A stretch of DNA of 64,000 nucleotides from DASZUK01 sp963745595 (GTDB lineage: Bacteria; Actinomycetota; Acidimicrobiia; Acidimicrobiales; RAAP-2): assembly GCA_963745595.1 (NCBI GenBank), contig CAVUYB010000010.1, forward strand, positions 124,001 to 188,000, given 5' to 3'. The translations under genes were made by a program, and so were the position numbers. Under the pieces are notes generated by a model. The model was not told the DNA's origin and did not search any database. It was given only the letters and a program-made list of their open reading frames with translations. Shown here piece by piece: positions 8,808 to 18,020 of this stretch (positions within the stretch are counted from its first letter, which is position 1; each line of letters begins with the position of its first letter).

Positions 8808-9663
8808 ATGAGCGTCGGGGCCCGTCGGGTCGCCCTGGTGACGGGGGCCAGCCGCGGCATCGGGAAGGCGGCGGCGATCGCGCTGGCCGCGGCCGGCCTC
8901 GACGTCGCCGTCACCGCCCGGACGCGTCACCGGGGCGAAGGGCGAGACGACTCGGACGTCGGCGACGGCCAGCCGGTCCCCGGCAGCCTCGACGAGACGG
9001 CCGAGCTGATCGAGGCGTCCGGCGTCCGGGCGCTGCCGGTAACGGCTGATCTCTTCGACCACCAGTCGCTCACGGTGGCGGTCGGCGACGTCCTCGACCA
9101 GTGGGGTCGGATCGACGTCCTCGTCAACAACGCGATCACGACCGGACCGGGCGGGATGGTCTCGTTCGTCGACCTCACGGTCGAGCAGCTGCAGAACTCG
9201 CCTCGATGCCAACGTCGTGGCCCAGGCCGTCGTCACCAAGGCGGTCCTGCCGGCGATGCTCGACGCCGGGAGCGGCACGATCGTGAACGTGACGTCGGCG
9301 GTGGCGTCGAGCGATCCGCCGGCCCCGGTCGGGCAGGGCGGTTGGGGCTACGGCTACGCGGCGTCGAAGGGCGCGTTCCACCGGATGGCCGGCATCCTCG
9401 CCGTCGAGCTCGGCCCCCAGGGCATCGTCGCGGTCAACGTCGACCCTGGCTACGTCGACACCGAGCGCCAGCTGGCCAACGCGGCGGCCAACGGACTCGA
9501 AGGGCACTACCGCGGCGCGCCGCCGTCGGTCCCGGGCGCGGTCGTCGCCTGGTTGGCCACGTCGCCGGAGGCCGCTGCCTACAACGGTCAGACCGTCCGG
9601 GCCCAGAAGGTCGCGCTCGAGCTCGGTCTCCACGCGGACTGGCGAACCGCCCCCGGTCGCTGA
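8808..9663 (+). CDS. SDR-family oxidoreductase; one frameshift
   Basis: About 284 residues after removing one extra base near 9200. NAD(P)-binding TGASRGIGKAA, the LVNNAI segment and the catalytic YAASK motif are present, with the usual VNVDPGYVDTE stretch afterwards. An insertion rich in charged residues follows the second strand. The frame changes inside the helix before LDANVVAQAVVTKAVL. The ATG at 8808 is preceded by GGAGAAAGG. Substrate unknown. Confidence 0.82.
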
Positions 9664-9693
9664 ACCGTCGCCGATCGCTGAACTGTCGCCGAT
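9658..9693. repeat. Tandem 18-bp duplication across SDR stop codon
   Basis: CGCTGAACCGTCGCCGAT at 9658-9675 is followed directly by a second copy with one change at 9676-9693. The first copy contains the SDR stop codon. Probably a small slippage duplication. The remaining bases to 9823 show no gene. Confidence 0.7.
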
Positions 9694-9823
9694 CCAGTGG
9701 CCGAGTCGATCGGCCGACGTCGTACCAACCCCGGGCTCGTCATACGCCGGTCGCTGGTCCGTCCCCGCAGTACGCCGGCCGATCGATGCGAGTCCCAGCC
9801 GACCGATGCCGGCCGGGCCGGCG

Positions 9824-10114
9824 TCAGGCGACGACGAGCTGGCCGTACGTGGCGCAGAGGCCGAACGCGTCGACGACGAGGAAGCCGAGGATGAGGACGA
9901 GGACGATCGGCCGCCACCACGGGTGACTGCGGGCCCGCGCTGCCGGCATGTACCACGCCGGCAGCGAGCCGGGCAGCGGGGACGGGAACTGCGAGAGGTA
10001 GAGATCGAACGGTACCGCGTCGTCGGACAGCGGCGCGTCCGGATCGGCGGCGAGGGCGAGGGCGGTCAGCTCCTCGTCCGTCAACGCCCGAACGTCGTCA
10101 GCGGCGGTAGCCAC
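9824..10114 (-). CDS. Small membrane-anchored protein, unknown function
   Basis: A 96-residue protein. The N-terminal two thirds is acidic and soluble (DEELTALALAADPDAPLSDD); one hydrophobic span near the C-terminus (PIVLVLILGFLVVDAFGLC) would anchor it in the membrane. It lies 3 bases downstream of a glyoxalase-fold gene on the same strand. Not assigned to a named family. Confidence 0.7.
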   Translation of the reverse strand: MATAADDVRALTDEELTALALAADPDAPLSDDAVPFDLYLSQFPSPLPGSLPAWYMPAARARSHPWWRPIVLVLILGFLVVDAFGLCATYGQLVVA

Positions 10115-10117
10115 GGC

Positions 10118-10894
10118 TCAGCCCTGCAGCTCGGACTTGAGGGCGAGCACGTTGAACGGCGCGCCACCGGGGTCGAGGGCGACGGCGAACCGGCCGGGCT
10201 CGATGTCCATCGGGCCCATCATCACCGTCCCGCCGAGCTCGCCGATCCGGGCGACCGCCCGGTCGGCGTCGTCGACCGCGAAGTAGACGCCCCAGTACGG
10301 CGGGACCTCGGCCGGCATCTCCGGCGGCTTCTCCATCATCCCGCCGACGGAACGGTCACCGACCTTCCACTCCGTATAGACCATCCCGTCGCCGCCCTGC
10401 GTCTCGGCCCCCCAGCCGAAGACGGCGGCGTAGAAGGCCTTGGCCGCGTCGACATCGGTCGTGACGAGCTCGCTCCAGCAGTACGTGTTCGGCTCGTTGA
10501 CGAGACCGGCACCCTTGTGCGCCCGCGGTTGCCAGGCGCCGATCACCGCGCCGGACGGGTCGGCGAGGATGCCGAGCCGGCCGACGTCGAGGACGTCCAT
10601 CGGCGGCACGAGCACCTGCCCACCGGCGTCGGCGACCTTGCCGATCACGTCGTCGGCGTCGTCGACGTTGACGTACGTCATCCAGACGGTCGGGAAGTTC
10701 GGGTCCATCTTCGGCGCCAGCCCGGCGACCGGCTGGCCGCCGATCGCGGCCAGCGTGTACCCCCCGGCCTCCGGCGGGCCCTCAGGGGTGTCCCAACCGA
10801 AGAGGCTCCCGTAGAAGGCTCGGGCCTTCGGAAGATCCTCCGTGCTGAGGTCCACCCAGGACGGGACGCCGTGGTCGTAACGGTCGACCTCCAT
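10118..10894 (-). CDS. VOC-family (glyoxalase-fold) protein, two domains
   Basis: A 258-residue protein made of two vicinal-oxygen-chelate modules, one beginning GVPSWVDLSTEDLPKARAFY and the other NTYCWSELVTTDVDAAKAFY, each with the FYxxLFGW signature. Such tandem VOC proteins resemble CFP30B-type hydroxylases and bleomycin/glyoxalase homologues; the substrate is unknown. The start at 10894 is chosen because GGAGGTG lies just upstream; the frame stays open further upstream without family similarity. Confidence 0.88.
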   Translation of the reverse strand: MEVDRYDHGVPSWVDLSTEDLPKARAFYGSLFGWDTPEGPPEAGGYTLAAIGGQPVAGLAPKMDPNFPTVWMTYVNVDDADDVIGKVADAGGQVLVPPMDVLDVGRLGILADPSGAVIGAWQPRAHKGAGLVNEPNTYCWSELVTTDVDAAKAFYAAVFGWGAETQGGDGMVYTEWKVGDRSVGGMMEKPPEMPAEVPPYWGVYFAVDDADRAVARIGELGGTVMMGPMDIEPGRFAVALDPGGAPFNVLALKSELQG

Positions 10895-11095
10895 CACCGC
10901 ACCTCCTCCGTCGGCAGCTCTGGCGCCGTCGATGGTCCTTGCCGTCGGCGGCTCTGCTGCCCCCCGACCGTACCCCTCCGGCGCCCGCCTCGCTCGTGGA
11001 CGGCCATTTCCCGTATGCATCGCGGTCCCGGTTCCGGTGACGGTTTCCGGGCGCCGGTCCCCGGGTTCGGGACGGTCCGATGGGATGATGGCGCG

Positions 11096-11680
11096 ATGGC
11101 CAATCCGCTGACCGACGGCGTCGAGCGGCTGGCCCAGGCGATCGCCGAACGGGTCGTCAACCTGGTCATCGAGGCCATCGACGTCGACGCCCTGGTCGCC
11201 CGGATCGACATCGATGCGCTGGTCGAGCGGGTCGACGTGAACGCGCTGGTCGAGCGGGTCGACGTCGAGCGCATCGTCGAACGGGTGGACGTGGAGAAGC
11301 TCGTCGAACGGGTCGACGTGAACGCGCTGGTCGAGCGGATCGACATCGACCGGATCGTCGGGCAGCTCGATATCGACGCGCTGGTCGAACAGACCGAGCT
11401 GGGGGCGATCATCGCCAAGTCGACGACCGGCGTCCTGACCGAGGCGCTCGACCTCCTGCGGAGCCAGGGGGTCGGGCTCGACGACTTCGTCGCCCGGTGG
11501 ACGAACCGGCTCCTGCGCCGGGATCCGGCGTCGCTGCCCGAGGGGCCACCCCTCCTCGTCGGCGCGGCCGTCGGCGGTGACGGGTCGAAAGCGGCGAGCC
11601 GGTCGGGCGCGTCGGATATGGCCGCAGCGGGTACGGCGGCGGGTACAACGGCGGGCGGGCGAGAGACGGAGCGACAGTGA
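11096..11680 (+). CDS. Nonapeptide-repeat protein, unknown function
   Basis: A 194-residue protein. Residues 28-99 are eight consecutive 9-residue repeats with the pattern (I/V)D(V/I)xxLVER, for example VDVNALVER, preceded by a short amphipathic helix and followed by a helix and a low-complexity Ala/Gly/Thr tail. Nine residues make two and a half helical turns, so successive units would present alternate faces, as in a surface-lying or self-associating helix; this is inference. The last four bases overlap the GTG of an RDD membrane protein gene, so the two are translationally coupled and likely work together at the membrane. Confidence 0.8.
   Translation: MANPLTDGVERLAQAIAERVVNLVIEAIDVDALVARIDIDALVERVDVNALVERVDVERIVERVDVEKLVERVDVNALVERIDIDRIVGQLDIDALVEQTELGAIIAKSTTGVLTEALDLLRSQGVGLDDFVARWTNRLLRRDPASLPEGPPLLVGAAVGGDGSKAASRSGASDMAAAGTAAGTTAGGRETERQ
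11177..11392 (+). repeat. Eight coding 27-bp tandem repeats
   Basis: The DNA encoding the nonapeptide repeats is eight 27-base units. Units 3 and 6 are nearly identical at DNA level while others differ mostly at third positions, so the repeat is old and held by protein selection with some recent copying. Confidence 0.8.
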
Positions 11681-12186
11681 CGGTCGTCACGCCACCGCCG
11701 GCGGCGCTGACGGAGGGACGGCAGGGCCACTACGCGGGCGCCGTGAGCCGGCTGGTGGCGTTCGCCATCGACATCGGGGCGATCTGGGGCCTCTACGTGC
11801 TCGGCGCGGGCGCGGTCTCGCTGGCCAGCCAGCTGGTGAGCGGAGAGTCGCTGACGCTGTCGAGCCACCAGGTCGTCGGAGGGATCGTCCTCGTCGTCTG
11901 GGGGTTCGTCTACTTCGCGTACCAGTGGACGCTCAACGGCAAGACGATCGGCATGGCGCTGTTCGGCTTGCAGGTCGTCCAGAAGGATGGCAGCCCGGTG
12001 ACCGGACGGGAGGCGATGCTGCGGACGGTGCTGCTCCCGTTCAGCTTCGCGTTCTTCGGCATCGGGTTCCTGATGATCCTCGTCCAGCGAGAGCGGCGGG
12101 CGCTCCACGACCTGGGCGCCCGGACGGCGGTCATCTACGCCTGGGACGCCCGGGCCGCCCGGCTCCGCTGGCTGGCCCGCAAGTAG
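11677..12186 (+). CDS. RDD-family membrane protein
   Basis: A 169-residue integral membrane protein with the RDD pattern: Arg near the start of the first span (SRLVAFAIDIGAIWGLYVLG), a second span (GGIVLVVWGFVYFAYQW), the loop LNGKTIGMALFGLQVV, and a third span (TVLLPFSFAFFGIGFLMILV) ending in RRALHDLGARTAVIY. The start is GTG at 11677 overlapping the repeat-protein stop. The biochemical role of RDD proteins is largely unsettled. Second gene of the 11.1-15.5 kb operon. Confidence 0.88.
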   Translation: MTVVTPPPAALTEGRQGHYAGAVSRLVAFAIDIGAIWGLYVLGAGAVSLASQLVSGESLTLSSHQVVGGIVLVVWGFVYFAYQWTLNGKTIGMALFGLQVVQKDGSPVTGREAMLRTVLLPFSFAFFGIGFLMILVQRERRALHDLGARTAVIYAWDARAARLRWLARK

Positions 12187-12197
12187 CCTGGCTGGAC

Positions 12198-12758
12198 ATG
12201 GACATTGGCCCGACCGATATCGGCGCCGGCGACGCCGGGGAGGGCGACCTCGACCTCGACCTGCTGGCGTCGTCGCTGCAGGCGGACGGGAACGACGTCC
12301 GGCTCCTCTTGAAGGTGCTCGTCAATCGGCTGGCCGGCACGCTCGGCGACCGGCTGGAGGTGGAGCGGACCGGCGGGCGGCTGTTCAAGCGGGCCGACGA
12401 GATCCGTCGCGTCTCGGTGCGGCTCGGCGACGACACGCTCGACGCGACGATCGACCGCGGCAGCCTCGTCTGCACGATCGCCCGCAGCAGCGGTGGCATC
12501 CGCATCCGGTCGACGAAGGTGACCGTCGACGAGTGGCTGCGCAAGCTGCTGACGACGTTGCGCGACGAGGCGGCCGGCAGCCAGTCGACGCGGCTGGCGC
12601 TCGAGGCGATGGTCATCGGCAACCGGACGGCCGGGGGCCCGACGTCGGCCGAGGCGGCGAGGACGAGCGAGACGCCCGGGGGCGGTGAGGCCGTCGGTAC
12701 CGGCGGCGACGCACTCGGCACCGGCAACGAGAAGATCATGGACGGAGGAGGCGCATGA
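12198..12758 (+). CDS. Hypothetical protein of RDD/YbjQ operon
   Basis: A 186-residue protein, not recognised. An acidic N-terminus leads into a conserved-looking core with helix VRLLLKVLVNRLAGTLGDRLEVER, strands RVSVRLGDDTLDATI and LVCTIARSSGGIRIRS, and a helix VDEWLRKLLTTLRDEA, then a Gly/Thr-rich tail. No membrane span. It sits 11 bases after the RDD gene and overlaps the next gene (ATGA), so it belongs to the same operon. Confidence 0.75.
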   Translation: MDIGPTDIGAGDAGEGDLDLDLLASSLQADGNDVRLLLKVLVNRLAGTLGDRLEVERTGGRLFKRADEIRRVSVRLGDDTLDATIDRGSLVCTIARSSGGIRIRSTKVTVDEWLRKLLTTLRDEAAGSQSTRLALEAMVIGNRTAGGPTSAEAARTSETPGGGEAVGTGGDALGTGNEKIMDGGGA

Positions 12759-13612
12759 CGACGGACGAGCCGGAGACCGATACCGACACGGCACCAGCCA
12801 GCGGTCTGCCGGCGGAGGGATTGCCGCCGGATGCCGGGCGCCGGCTGGCGGAGCTGGAGGACCGGCCGGGCCACAAGGGGATGTTCACGTCGGACCTGTC
12901 GGTGAACGAATTCCTGCTGATCAAGGAGGTCGGGTTCCACCCGCTCGGCTTCGTCATGGGCAGCTCGATCTACCACCTCGGCATCCAGACGCGGCGCTGG
13001 TCGCAGAGCCAGGAGCTGGCGAAGCTCACGGAGGCGATGTACAACGCCCGGGAGCTGGCGATGAACCGCATGGACGCGGAGGCGACGGAGCTCGGTGCCG
13101 ACGGCGTCGTCGGCGTCCGGCTCGACGTGAACTACTACGAGTGGGGCTCGGACACCGCGGAGTTCATCGCGGTCGGCACCGCGGTGAAGGCCGAGGACGG
13201 CCGGTCGTACCGGAACAACCAGGGCAAGCCGTTCACCTCCGACCTCTCCGGCCAGGACTTCTGGACGCTCATGCAGACCGGCCACGTCCCGCTCGGCCTC
13301 GTCATGGGCACGTGCGTGTACCACATCGCCCACCGCGGCCTCGGCCAGACGCTGCGGACGGCCGGCCAGAACGCGGAGCTGCCGAACTTCACCCAAGCGC
13401 TCTACGAGGCCCGCGAGCTGGCGATGACGCGGATGCAGGACGAGGCGACCGCGCTCGAGGCGACCGGCATCGTCGGCGTCCGGCTCGAGGAGAAGAGCCA
13501 CATGTGGGGCGACCACACGATCGAGTTCCTCTCGCTCGGCACCGCGGTGGCGAAGACGGACGGCGACCACACGATCCCGCCGCCCCGCACGATCATCTCG
13601 CTCGACGGGTGA
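12755..13612 (+). CDS. YbjQ-like heavy-metal-binding-domain protein, tandem repeat (copy 1)
   Basis: A 285-residue soluble protein containing two YbjQ-type (PF01906-like) domains of about 110 residues. Each has the glycine-rich turn HPLGFVMGSSIYHLG or VPLGLVMGTCVYHIA, the helix with ARELAMxRM, and the closing GVVGVRL...EFIAVGTAV strands. YbjQ domains form ring-shaped beta-propeller-like oligomers; metal binding is a family label more than a proven role. It starts with ATG overlapping the previous stop and is the first of three related genes in a row. Confidence 0.85.
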   Translation: MTTDEPETDTDTAPASGLPAEGLPPDAGRRLAELEDRPGHKGMFTSDLSVNEFLLIKEVGFHPLGFVMGSSIYHLGIQTRRWSQSQELAKLTEAMYNARELAMNRMDAEATELGADGVVGVRLDVNYYEWGSDTAEFIAVGTAVKAEDGRSYRNNQGKPFTSDLSGQDFWTLMQTGHVPLGLVMGTCVYHIAHRGLGQTLRTAGQNAELPNFTQALYEARELAMTRMQDEATALEATGIVGVRLEEKSHMWGDHTIEFLSLGTAVAKTDGDHTIPPPRTIISLDG

Positions 13613-13626
13613 CGGCCGGGCGATCG

Positions 13627-14645
13627 ATGGGCCCATCTCCCGACGACCGGCCCGCGGCCGCACCGGCCGACGAGGCTGCACCATCCGACGAGGAGGGGAG
13701 CGCCCGCCCGGCGGGCCGGACGGCGCGGCGGGAGCGAACGCGGGCTCGCCGGACGACCTGCCGGAAGCCGTCGCCCGACGGCTCGGCGAAGGCGCGTGGT
13801 CGTCAGGACTGTCGGTCGCCGACTTCGCGGCCGGGGCCGCGCTCGGTCTCGAGCCGGCCGCGGCGGTCCAGGGCTACGCGGTCGTCCAGCTCACGAGGTA
13901 CGGCCAGGGGTACTACGGGCGGGGCGTCTTCGGTGCCGGCGCGACATGGGGACCACCGATCGAGCACGGCGTCTACGGCGAGCGCTGGCAGTGCCCGCAC
14001 GGGTTCGTCAGTGGCGAGCACCGCACGTACGGGTTCAACGCGGAGCAGTCGTGGGCGGAGGAGGTCTGGGAGAGCAGCTGGCACCTGGCCCGCCAGCGCA
14101 TGGTCGAAGAGGCCGAGGCGGCCGGCGCCCACGGGGTCATCGGCGTCGTCGACGAGGTCCGCCAGCTGCTCGGCTGGGGCGTCACCGAGTTCCGCATGAG
14201 CGGCACCGCGGTGCGGGTGCCGGGGACGGCGCGACCGAAAGAGCCGTTCACGACGTTCCTGGCCGGCCAGCGGCTGACGAAGCTGCTCGAGGCCGGGTTC
14301 GCACCGGTCTCGGTGGCCGCCGCGCTGAGCTCGGTCCAGATGTACGGGTACTGCCTCACCCACTACCAGATGGCCGGCACGGCGGTGAACAGCTGGTCGT
14401 CGTCCGGCGTCCACGCGATCGCCCAGGTCAACAAGGCCCAGCGGGCCGCCCGGCACGTCGTCCGCGAGCGGATCCGCCACCAGCTCGGGTCGGACTCGCT
14501 GCACGGCGCGGTCCTCGAACAGTACGAAGAGGAGATGGGCGACGGTGACCTGTCGATCCAGTGCCTGATGAAGGGGACGCGGGTCCGCCGCTACAAGGCG
14601 TTCGACCCGCTCGCCGAGGCCGAGCCGGTCGTACGGCTGGGATGA
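13627..14645 (+). CDS. YbjQ-like heavy-metal-binding-domain protein (copy 2); one frameshift
   Basis: About 339 residues if one base missing near 13690-13715 is restored. The ATG at 13627 gives MGPSPDDRPAAAPADEAAP, but the conserved body (from DDLPEAVARRLGEGAW) lies in another frame with no usable start of its own before 14100. Two YbjQ-like modules are seen: one around GYAVVQLTRYGQGYYGRG with HGVIGVVDEVRQ, and one around FAPVSVAAALSSVQMYGYC. It lacks the close match to copy 1 at many positions and is a diverged paralogue. It overlaps the next gene by ATGA. Confidence 0.75.
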
Positions 14646-15491
14646 CCGAGCCAACCGCAGAGCTGCAGGCGGCGATGGCCGCGCTCGTCGGCACCGGCCC
14701 GGGCGGCCACGGCGGGCGGGACCGGCGGTCGGGCGACGACGTCGGACCTCTCGATCGACGAGATCCTCCTCCTGCACTCGATCGGCTGGGAGCCGGTCGA
14801 CGTCGTCTTCGGCGTCTCGTGGTGGTCGATCCCGTGGGGCGTCTGGCAGTGGCAGGTCGGCGAGATCGAGGAGGCGTCGAACGCGTTCGCCGGGGCCATG
14901 GACGAGGCGAGCCGGCTGCTGCGCGACGAGTGCACCCGGCTCGGCGGGTCCGGCGTCGTCGGCGTCGACGTCGAGCTCCGGGTGGCGTCCCACCACATCG
15001 ACCTGACGCTCACCGGCACTGCGGTCCGCCGGATCGGGGCGACGACGTCGTCGTTCGAGTTCGTCTCCGACCTCTCCGCCCGGGACTTCGTCCTCCTGAC
15101 GCGGTCGGGATGGTGGCCGCTCGGGCTGGCCGCCGGGGCCAGCTTCGTCGTCGCCCCGCGGCGCAGCGCCCGGCAGTGGGCGGCCCAGCAGGGGCAGAAC
15201 ACCGAGCTGCCGAACCTCACCGAAGCGCTCTACCTCGCCCGCGAGAAGGCGATGGAGCGGATGCAGCGGTCCGGGATGGCGATGCACGCCGAAGGCGTCG
15301 TCGGCGTCAAGCTCCGGGAGGGCCCGCTCGGCTACAACGCCCGGGCGATGCAGTTCGTCGCCATCGGCACCGGCGTCCATCTGCGCGAGGATGCGCACCG
15401 AACGATCGACCCGACGATGGTCGTCACCCTCGACGAGCGGGTCCGGGAGTTCGACATCCGAAAGCTCCGGAGCGGCGGCCCGGCTACTTAA
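14642..15491 (+). CDS. YbjQ-like heavy-metal-binding-domain protein (copy 3); one frameshift
   Basis: About 282 residues after removing one extra base near 14710-14735. The N-terminus MTEPTAELQAAMAALVG is followed after the frame change by TSDLSIDEILLLHSIGWEP, then two YbjQ-type modules (helix SRLLRDECTRLGG with GVVGVDVEL, and ARDFVLLTRSGWWPLGLAAG with AREKAMERM and GVVGVKLREG). Closest to copy 1 in the second module. Last gene of this operon; an enoyl-CoA hydratase follows 19 bases later. Confidence 0.78.
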
Positions 15492-15510
15492 AAATAAGGG
15501 AGACGACGAC

Positions 15511-16314
15511 GTGCCGTTCGTAGTGATCGACAAGCCGCGCCCGCAGGTGACCCTCGTCACGCTCAACCGGCCGGAGCGGATGAACGCGATGGCGTTCGAC
15601 GTGATGATCCCGCTCAAGGAGGCGCTGACGGAGATCGGGCGCGACAACGAGACGCGAGTCGTCGTCCTGACCGGTGCCGGGCCCGGGTTCTGCTCGGGGG
15701 CCGACCTGGAGGACCCGGGGGTCATCCCGCACATCGACGGCCTCACGCTGCCGACGATCGCGCTGCGGTCGATGGAGCTGCTCGACGAGGTCATCCGGAC
15801 GCTGCGCAAGCTGCACCAGCCGGTCATCTCGGCCATCAACGGCCCGGCCATCGGCGGCGGGTTCTGCCTCTCGCTGGCCACCGACATCCGCCTGGCCGCG
15901 GACGGCGCGTACTTCCGGGCGGCCGGCATCAACAACGGCCTGACCGCGGCCGAGCTCGGCTTGAGCTACTTGCTCCCCCGGGCGATCGGCTCGTCGCGGG
16001 CGGCCGAGATCATGCTGACCGGGCGCGACGTCGACGCGGCCGAAGCGTGCCGGATCGGCCTCGTCTCCCGCGTCGTCCCCGGCGACGAGCTGCTCGACGC
16101 GGCCTACGACGTCGCCGAGCGGATCGTCGGCTGGAGCCGTCCGGGCATCGAGCTGACGAAGCGGATGCTGTGGAACGGCCTCGACGCATCGAGCCTGGAG
16201 ACGCACATGGACGCGGAGGGCACCGCCCAGCTGTTCGTCCGGATCACGACGCAGAACTTCGAGGAGGCGATCCGGGCCCGCCGGGACAAGCGGCCACCGG
16301 CGTTCAAGGACTGA
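15511..16314 (+). CDS. Enoyl-CoA hydratase/isomerase family protein
   Basis: A 267-residue crotonase-fold enzyme. The oxyanion-hole segments GPGFCSGADLEDPG and INGPAIGGGFCLSLA are intact; the later TAAELGLSYLLPRAIG segment carries the glutamate expected at the second catalytic position. It probably hydrates or isomerises a 2-enoyl-CoA in beta-oxidation. GTG at 15511 has AAGGGAG upstream and avoids an N-terminal extension with no similarity. Convergent with the globin gene. Confidence 0.9.
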   Translation: MPFVVIDKPRPQVTLVTLNRPERMNAMAFDVMIPLKEALTEIGRDNETRVVVLTGAGPGFCSGADLEDPGVIPHIDGLTLPTIALRSMELLDEVIRTLRKLHQPVISAINGPAIGGGFCLSLATDIRLAADGAYFRAAGINNGLTAAELGLSYLLPRAIGSSRAAEIMLTGRDVDAAEACRIGLVSRVVPGDELLDAAYDVAERIVGWSRPGIELTKRMLWNGLDASSLETHMDAEGTAQLFVRITTQNFEEAIRARRDKRPPAFKD

Positions 16315-16324
16315 CCGCCGAGCG

Positions 16325-16708
16325 TCAGCCGTCGGCGTTCATCAGCTGATGGGCGGCCACCTCGAAGTACGTGAGCAGCTCGGCCTCGTCGTCCGGCGAG
16401 AGCCCGGCCGCGCCGGCGGCGCCCCGGACGGCCGCGTTCATGTGCCGGAGCCAGGCGTCGCGCTCGAGCGTGCCGATGACGAACGGCACGTGCCGCAGCC
16501 GCAGCCGCGGATGGCCACGCTGCTCGTTGTACGTCGACGGGCCGCCCCAGTACTGGACGAGGAAGAGGGCGAGGTGGGCCTTCGGGTCGGTCAGGTCGTC
16601 CGGATAGAGCGGCCGCAGGACGGGATCGCCGGCGACGCCGCCGTAGAACCGGTCGACGAGGTCGACGAAGAAGGCCTCTCCCCCGGCCCGGTCGTACAAG
16701 GTGTCCAT
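16325..16708 (-). CDS. glbO: Group II truncated haemoglobin
   Basis: A 127-residue 2/2 globin. MDTLYDRAGGEAFFVDLVDRFY at the start and the stretch with YWGGPSTYNEQRGHPRLRLRH are diagnostic of group II (TrbO/GlbO) globins; His in RGHPRLRLRH fits the proximal haem ligand region. Such proteins bind oxygen or detoxify peroxide and nitric oxide. The start ATG at 16708 is preferred to a longer frame with no similarity. It is divergent from the flavoprotein at 16815. Confidence 0.9.
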   Translation of the reverse strand: MDTLYDRAGGEAFFVDLVDRFYGGVAGDPVLRPLYPDDLTDPKAHLALFLVQYWGGPSTYNEQRGHPRLRLRHVPFVIGTLERDAWLRHMNAAVRGAAGAAGLSPDDEAELLTYFEVAAHQLMNADG

Positions 16709-16814
16709 CCGGACGACGGTAGACGATCGGCTCCGCCCGGCCCGCCGGTCGGAGCCGGGCAATCCGGCCCGAACGGGCCGGCAATGCCCGTTGGCCGGCG
16801 GGTACTCTGTCGAC

Positions 16815-17975
16815 GTGCCTACTCACGTCGTCGTCCTCGGGGCCGGTTTCGGCGGCCTGGAGCTCTCGACGCGGCTGTCCGACGCCCTCGGCGACGACGT
16901 ACGGGTCACGCTGATCGACCAGAGCGACGCGTTCACGTTCGGCTTCTCGAAGCTCGACGTCCTCTTCGGCCGGGCCGACCTGGCGTCGGTCCGCTACCCG
17001 TACCGCGACGTCGCCGCGCCGGCGGTGACGTTCCGCCAGGAGCGGATCGTCCGCATCGACCCCGAGCGGCGCCGGGTCGACACCGACCAGGGGACGTACG
17101 ACGCGGACATCCTCGTCGTCGCCCTCGGGGCCGACCTCGACCCGGGAGCGACGCCGGGGTTCACGGAGGGCGGCCACGAGTTCTACTCCCCCGAGGGAGC
17201 GGAGGCGACCGCGGCGGTGCTCGACCGGTTCGACGGCGGGGACGTCGTCATCAGCGTCCTCGGCCCACTCTTCAAGTGCCCGCCGGCGCCGAACGAGACG
17301 GCGTTCCTGCTCCACGACTACCTCGTCCGGCGGGGCATCCGTGACCGCTGCACGATCCATCTCCTCTCGCCGCTCCCGATCCCGATCCCGATCTCCCAGG
17401 ACACGTCGGCCGCCATCGTCGACCTGCTGGCCGAGCGGGGCGTCACGTACCGGGGCCAGTCGATGGTGACCCGGCTCGATCCGGCCGAACGAGTGGCCCA
17501 TCTGGCCGACGGCAGTACGCAGACGTACGACCTGTTCCTCGGCATCCCGGTCCACTGCGCGCCGCCGGTCGTCGTCGAGTCCGGGCTGACCGAGGACGGG
17601 TGGGTACCGGTCGACCCGGCGACGTTCGCCACCCGGTTCCCCGACGTCTACGCGGTCGGCGACGTCACCAGTGCACCGGTCCCCCGGGCCGGGATCATCG
17701 CGGAAGGCGAGGCGGCGACCGCGGCCGACGTCATCATCGCCCGGCTGACCGATGGCCCGATGCCGCCGCCGTACCAGGGGGCGGCGGTCTGCTTCATCGA
17801 GATGGGCGACCGCACGGTCGGGCGGGTCGACGTCAACTTCCTCGCCGGCGTCGCGCCGACCGCGTCGTTCACGCCGCCGTCCGTCGAGCAGGCCGAGGAG
17901 AAGCGCCAGTTCGGGGCGACCCGCCGGGAGCGCTGGTTCGGGTATCCCGGCGGCGAGCCACCGGCCGGCTCCTAG
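16815..17975 (+). CDS. Sulfide:quinone-oxidoreductase-like FAD/NAD(P) flavoprotein
   Basis: A 386-residue protein with an N-terminal FAD-binding motif VVVLGAGFGGLELS, the second dinucleotide region, and FPDVYAVGDVTSAPVPRAGI near the end. The segment FKCPPAPNETAFLLHDYL contains the cysteine and CPPAPNE pattern common in SQR and flavocytochrome-c sulfide dehydrogenase relatives. It probably moves electrons from sulfide or a thiol to the quinone pool; a type II NADH dehydrogenase role is less likely. TACTCT lies exactly six bases before the GTG, suggesting leaderless expression. Confidence 0.82.
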   Translation: MPTHVVVLGAGFGGLELSTRLSDALGDDVRVTLIDQSDAFTFGFSKLDVLFGRADLASVRYPYRDVAAPAVTFRQERIVRIDPERRRVDTDQGTYDADILVVALGADLDPGATPGFTEGGHEFYSPEGAEATAAVLDRFDGGDVVISVLGPLFKCPPAPNETAFLLHDYLVRRGIRDRCTIHLLSPLPIPIPISQDTSAAIVDLLAERGVTYRGQSMVTRLDPAERVAHLADGSTQTYDLFLGIPVHCAPPVVVESGLTEDGWVPVDPATFATRFPDVYAVGDVTSAPVPRAGIIAEGEAATAADVIIARLTDGPMPPPYQGAAVCFIEMGDRTVGRVDVNFLAGVAPTASFTPPSVEQAEEKRQFGATRRERWFGYPGGEPPAGS

Positions 17976-18020
17976 CCGCTCCGGTCCTGGCCGCTCCGAT
18001 CTCGCGGCTCCGATCGGCGC

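Noticed and set aside
11177..11392. CRISPR-like or non-coding minisatellite
   Set aside because: The 27-base repeats have no spacers, keep the frame and encode a regular nonapeptide, so they are a protein repeat.
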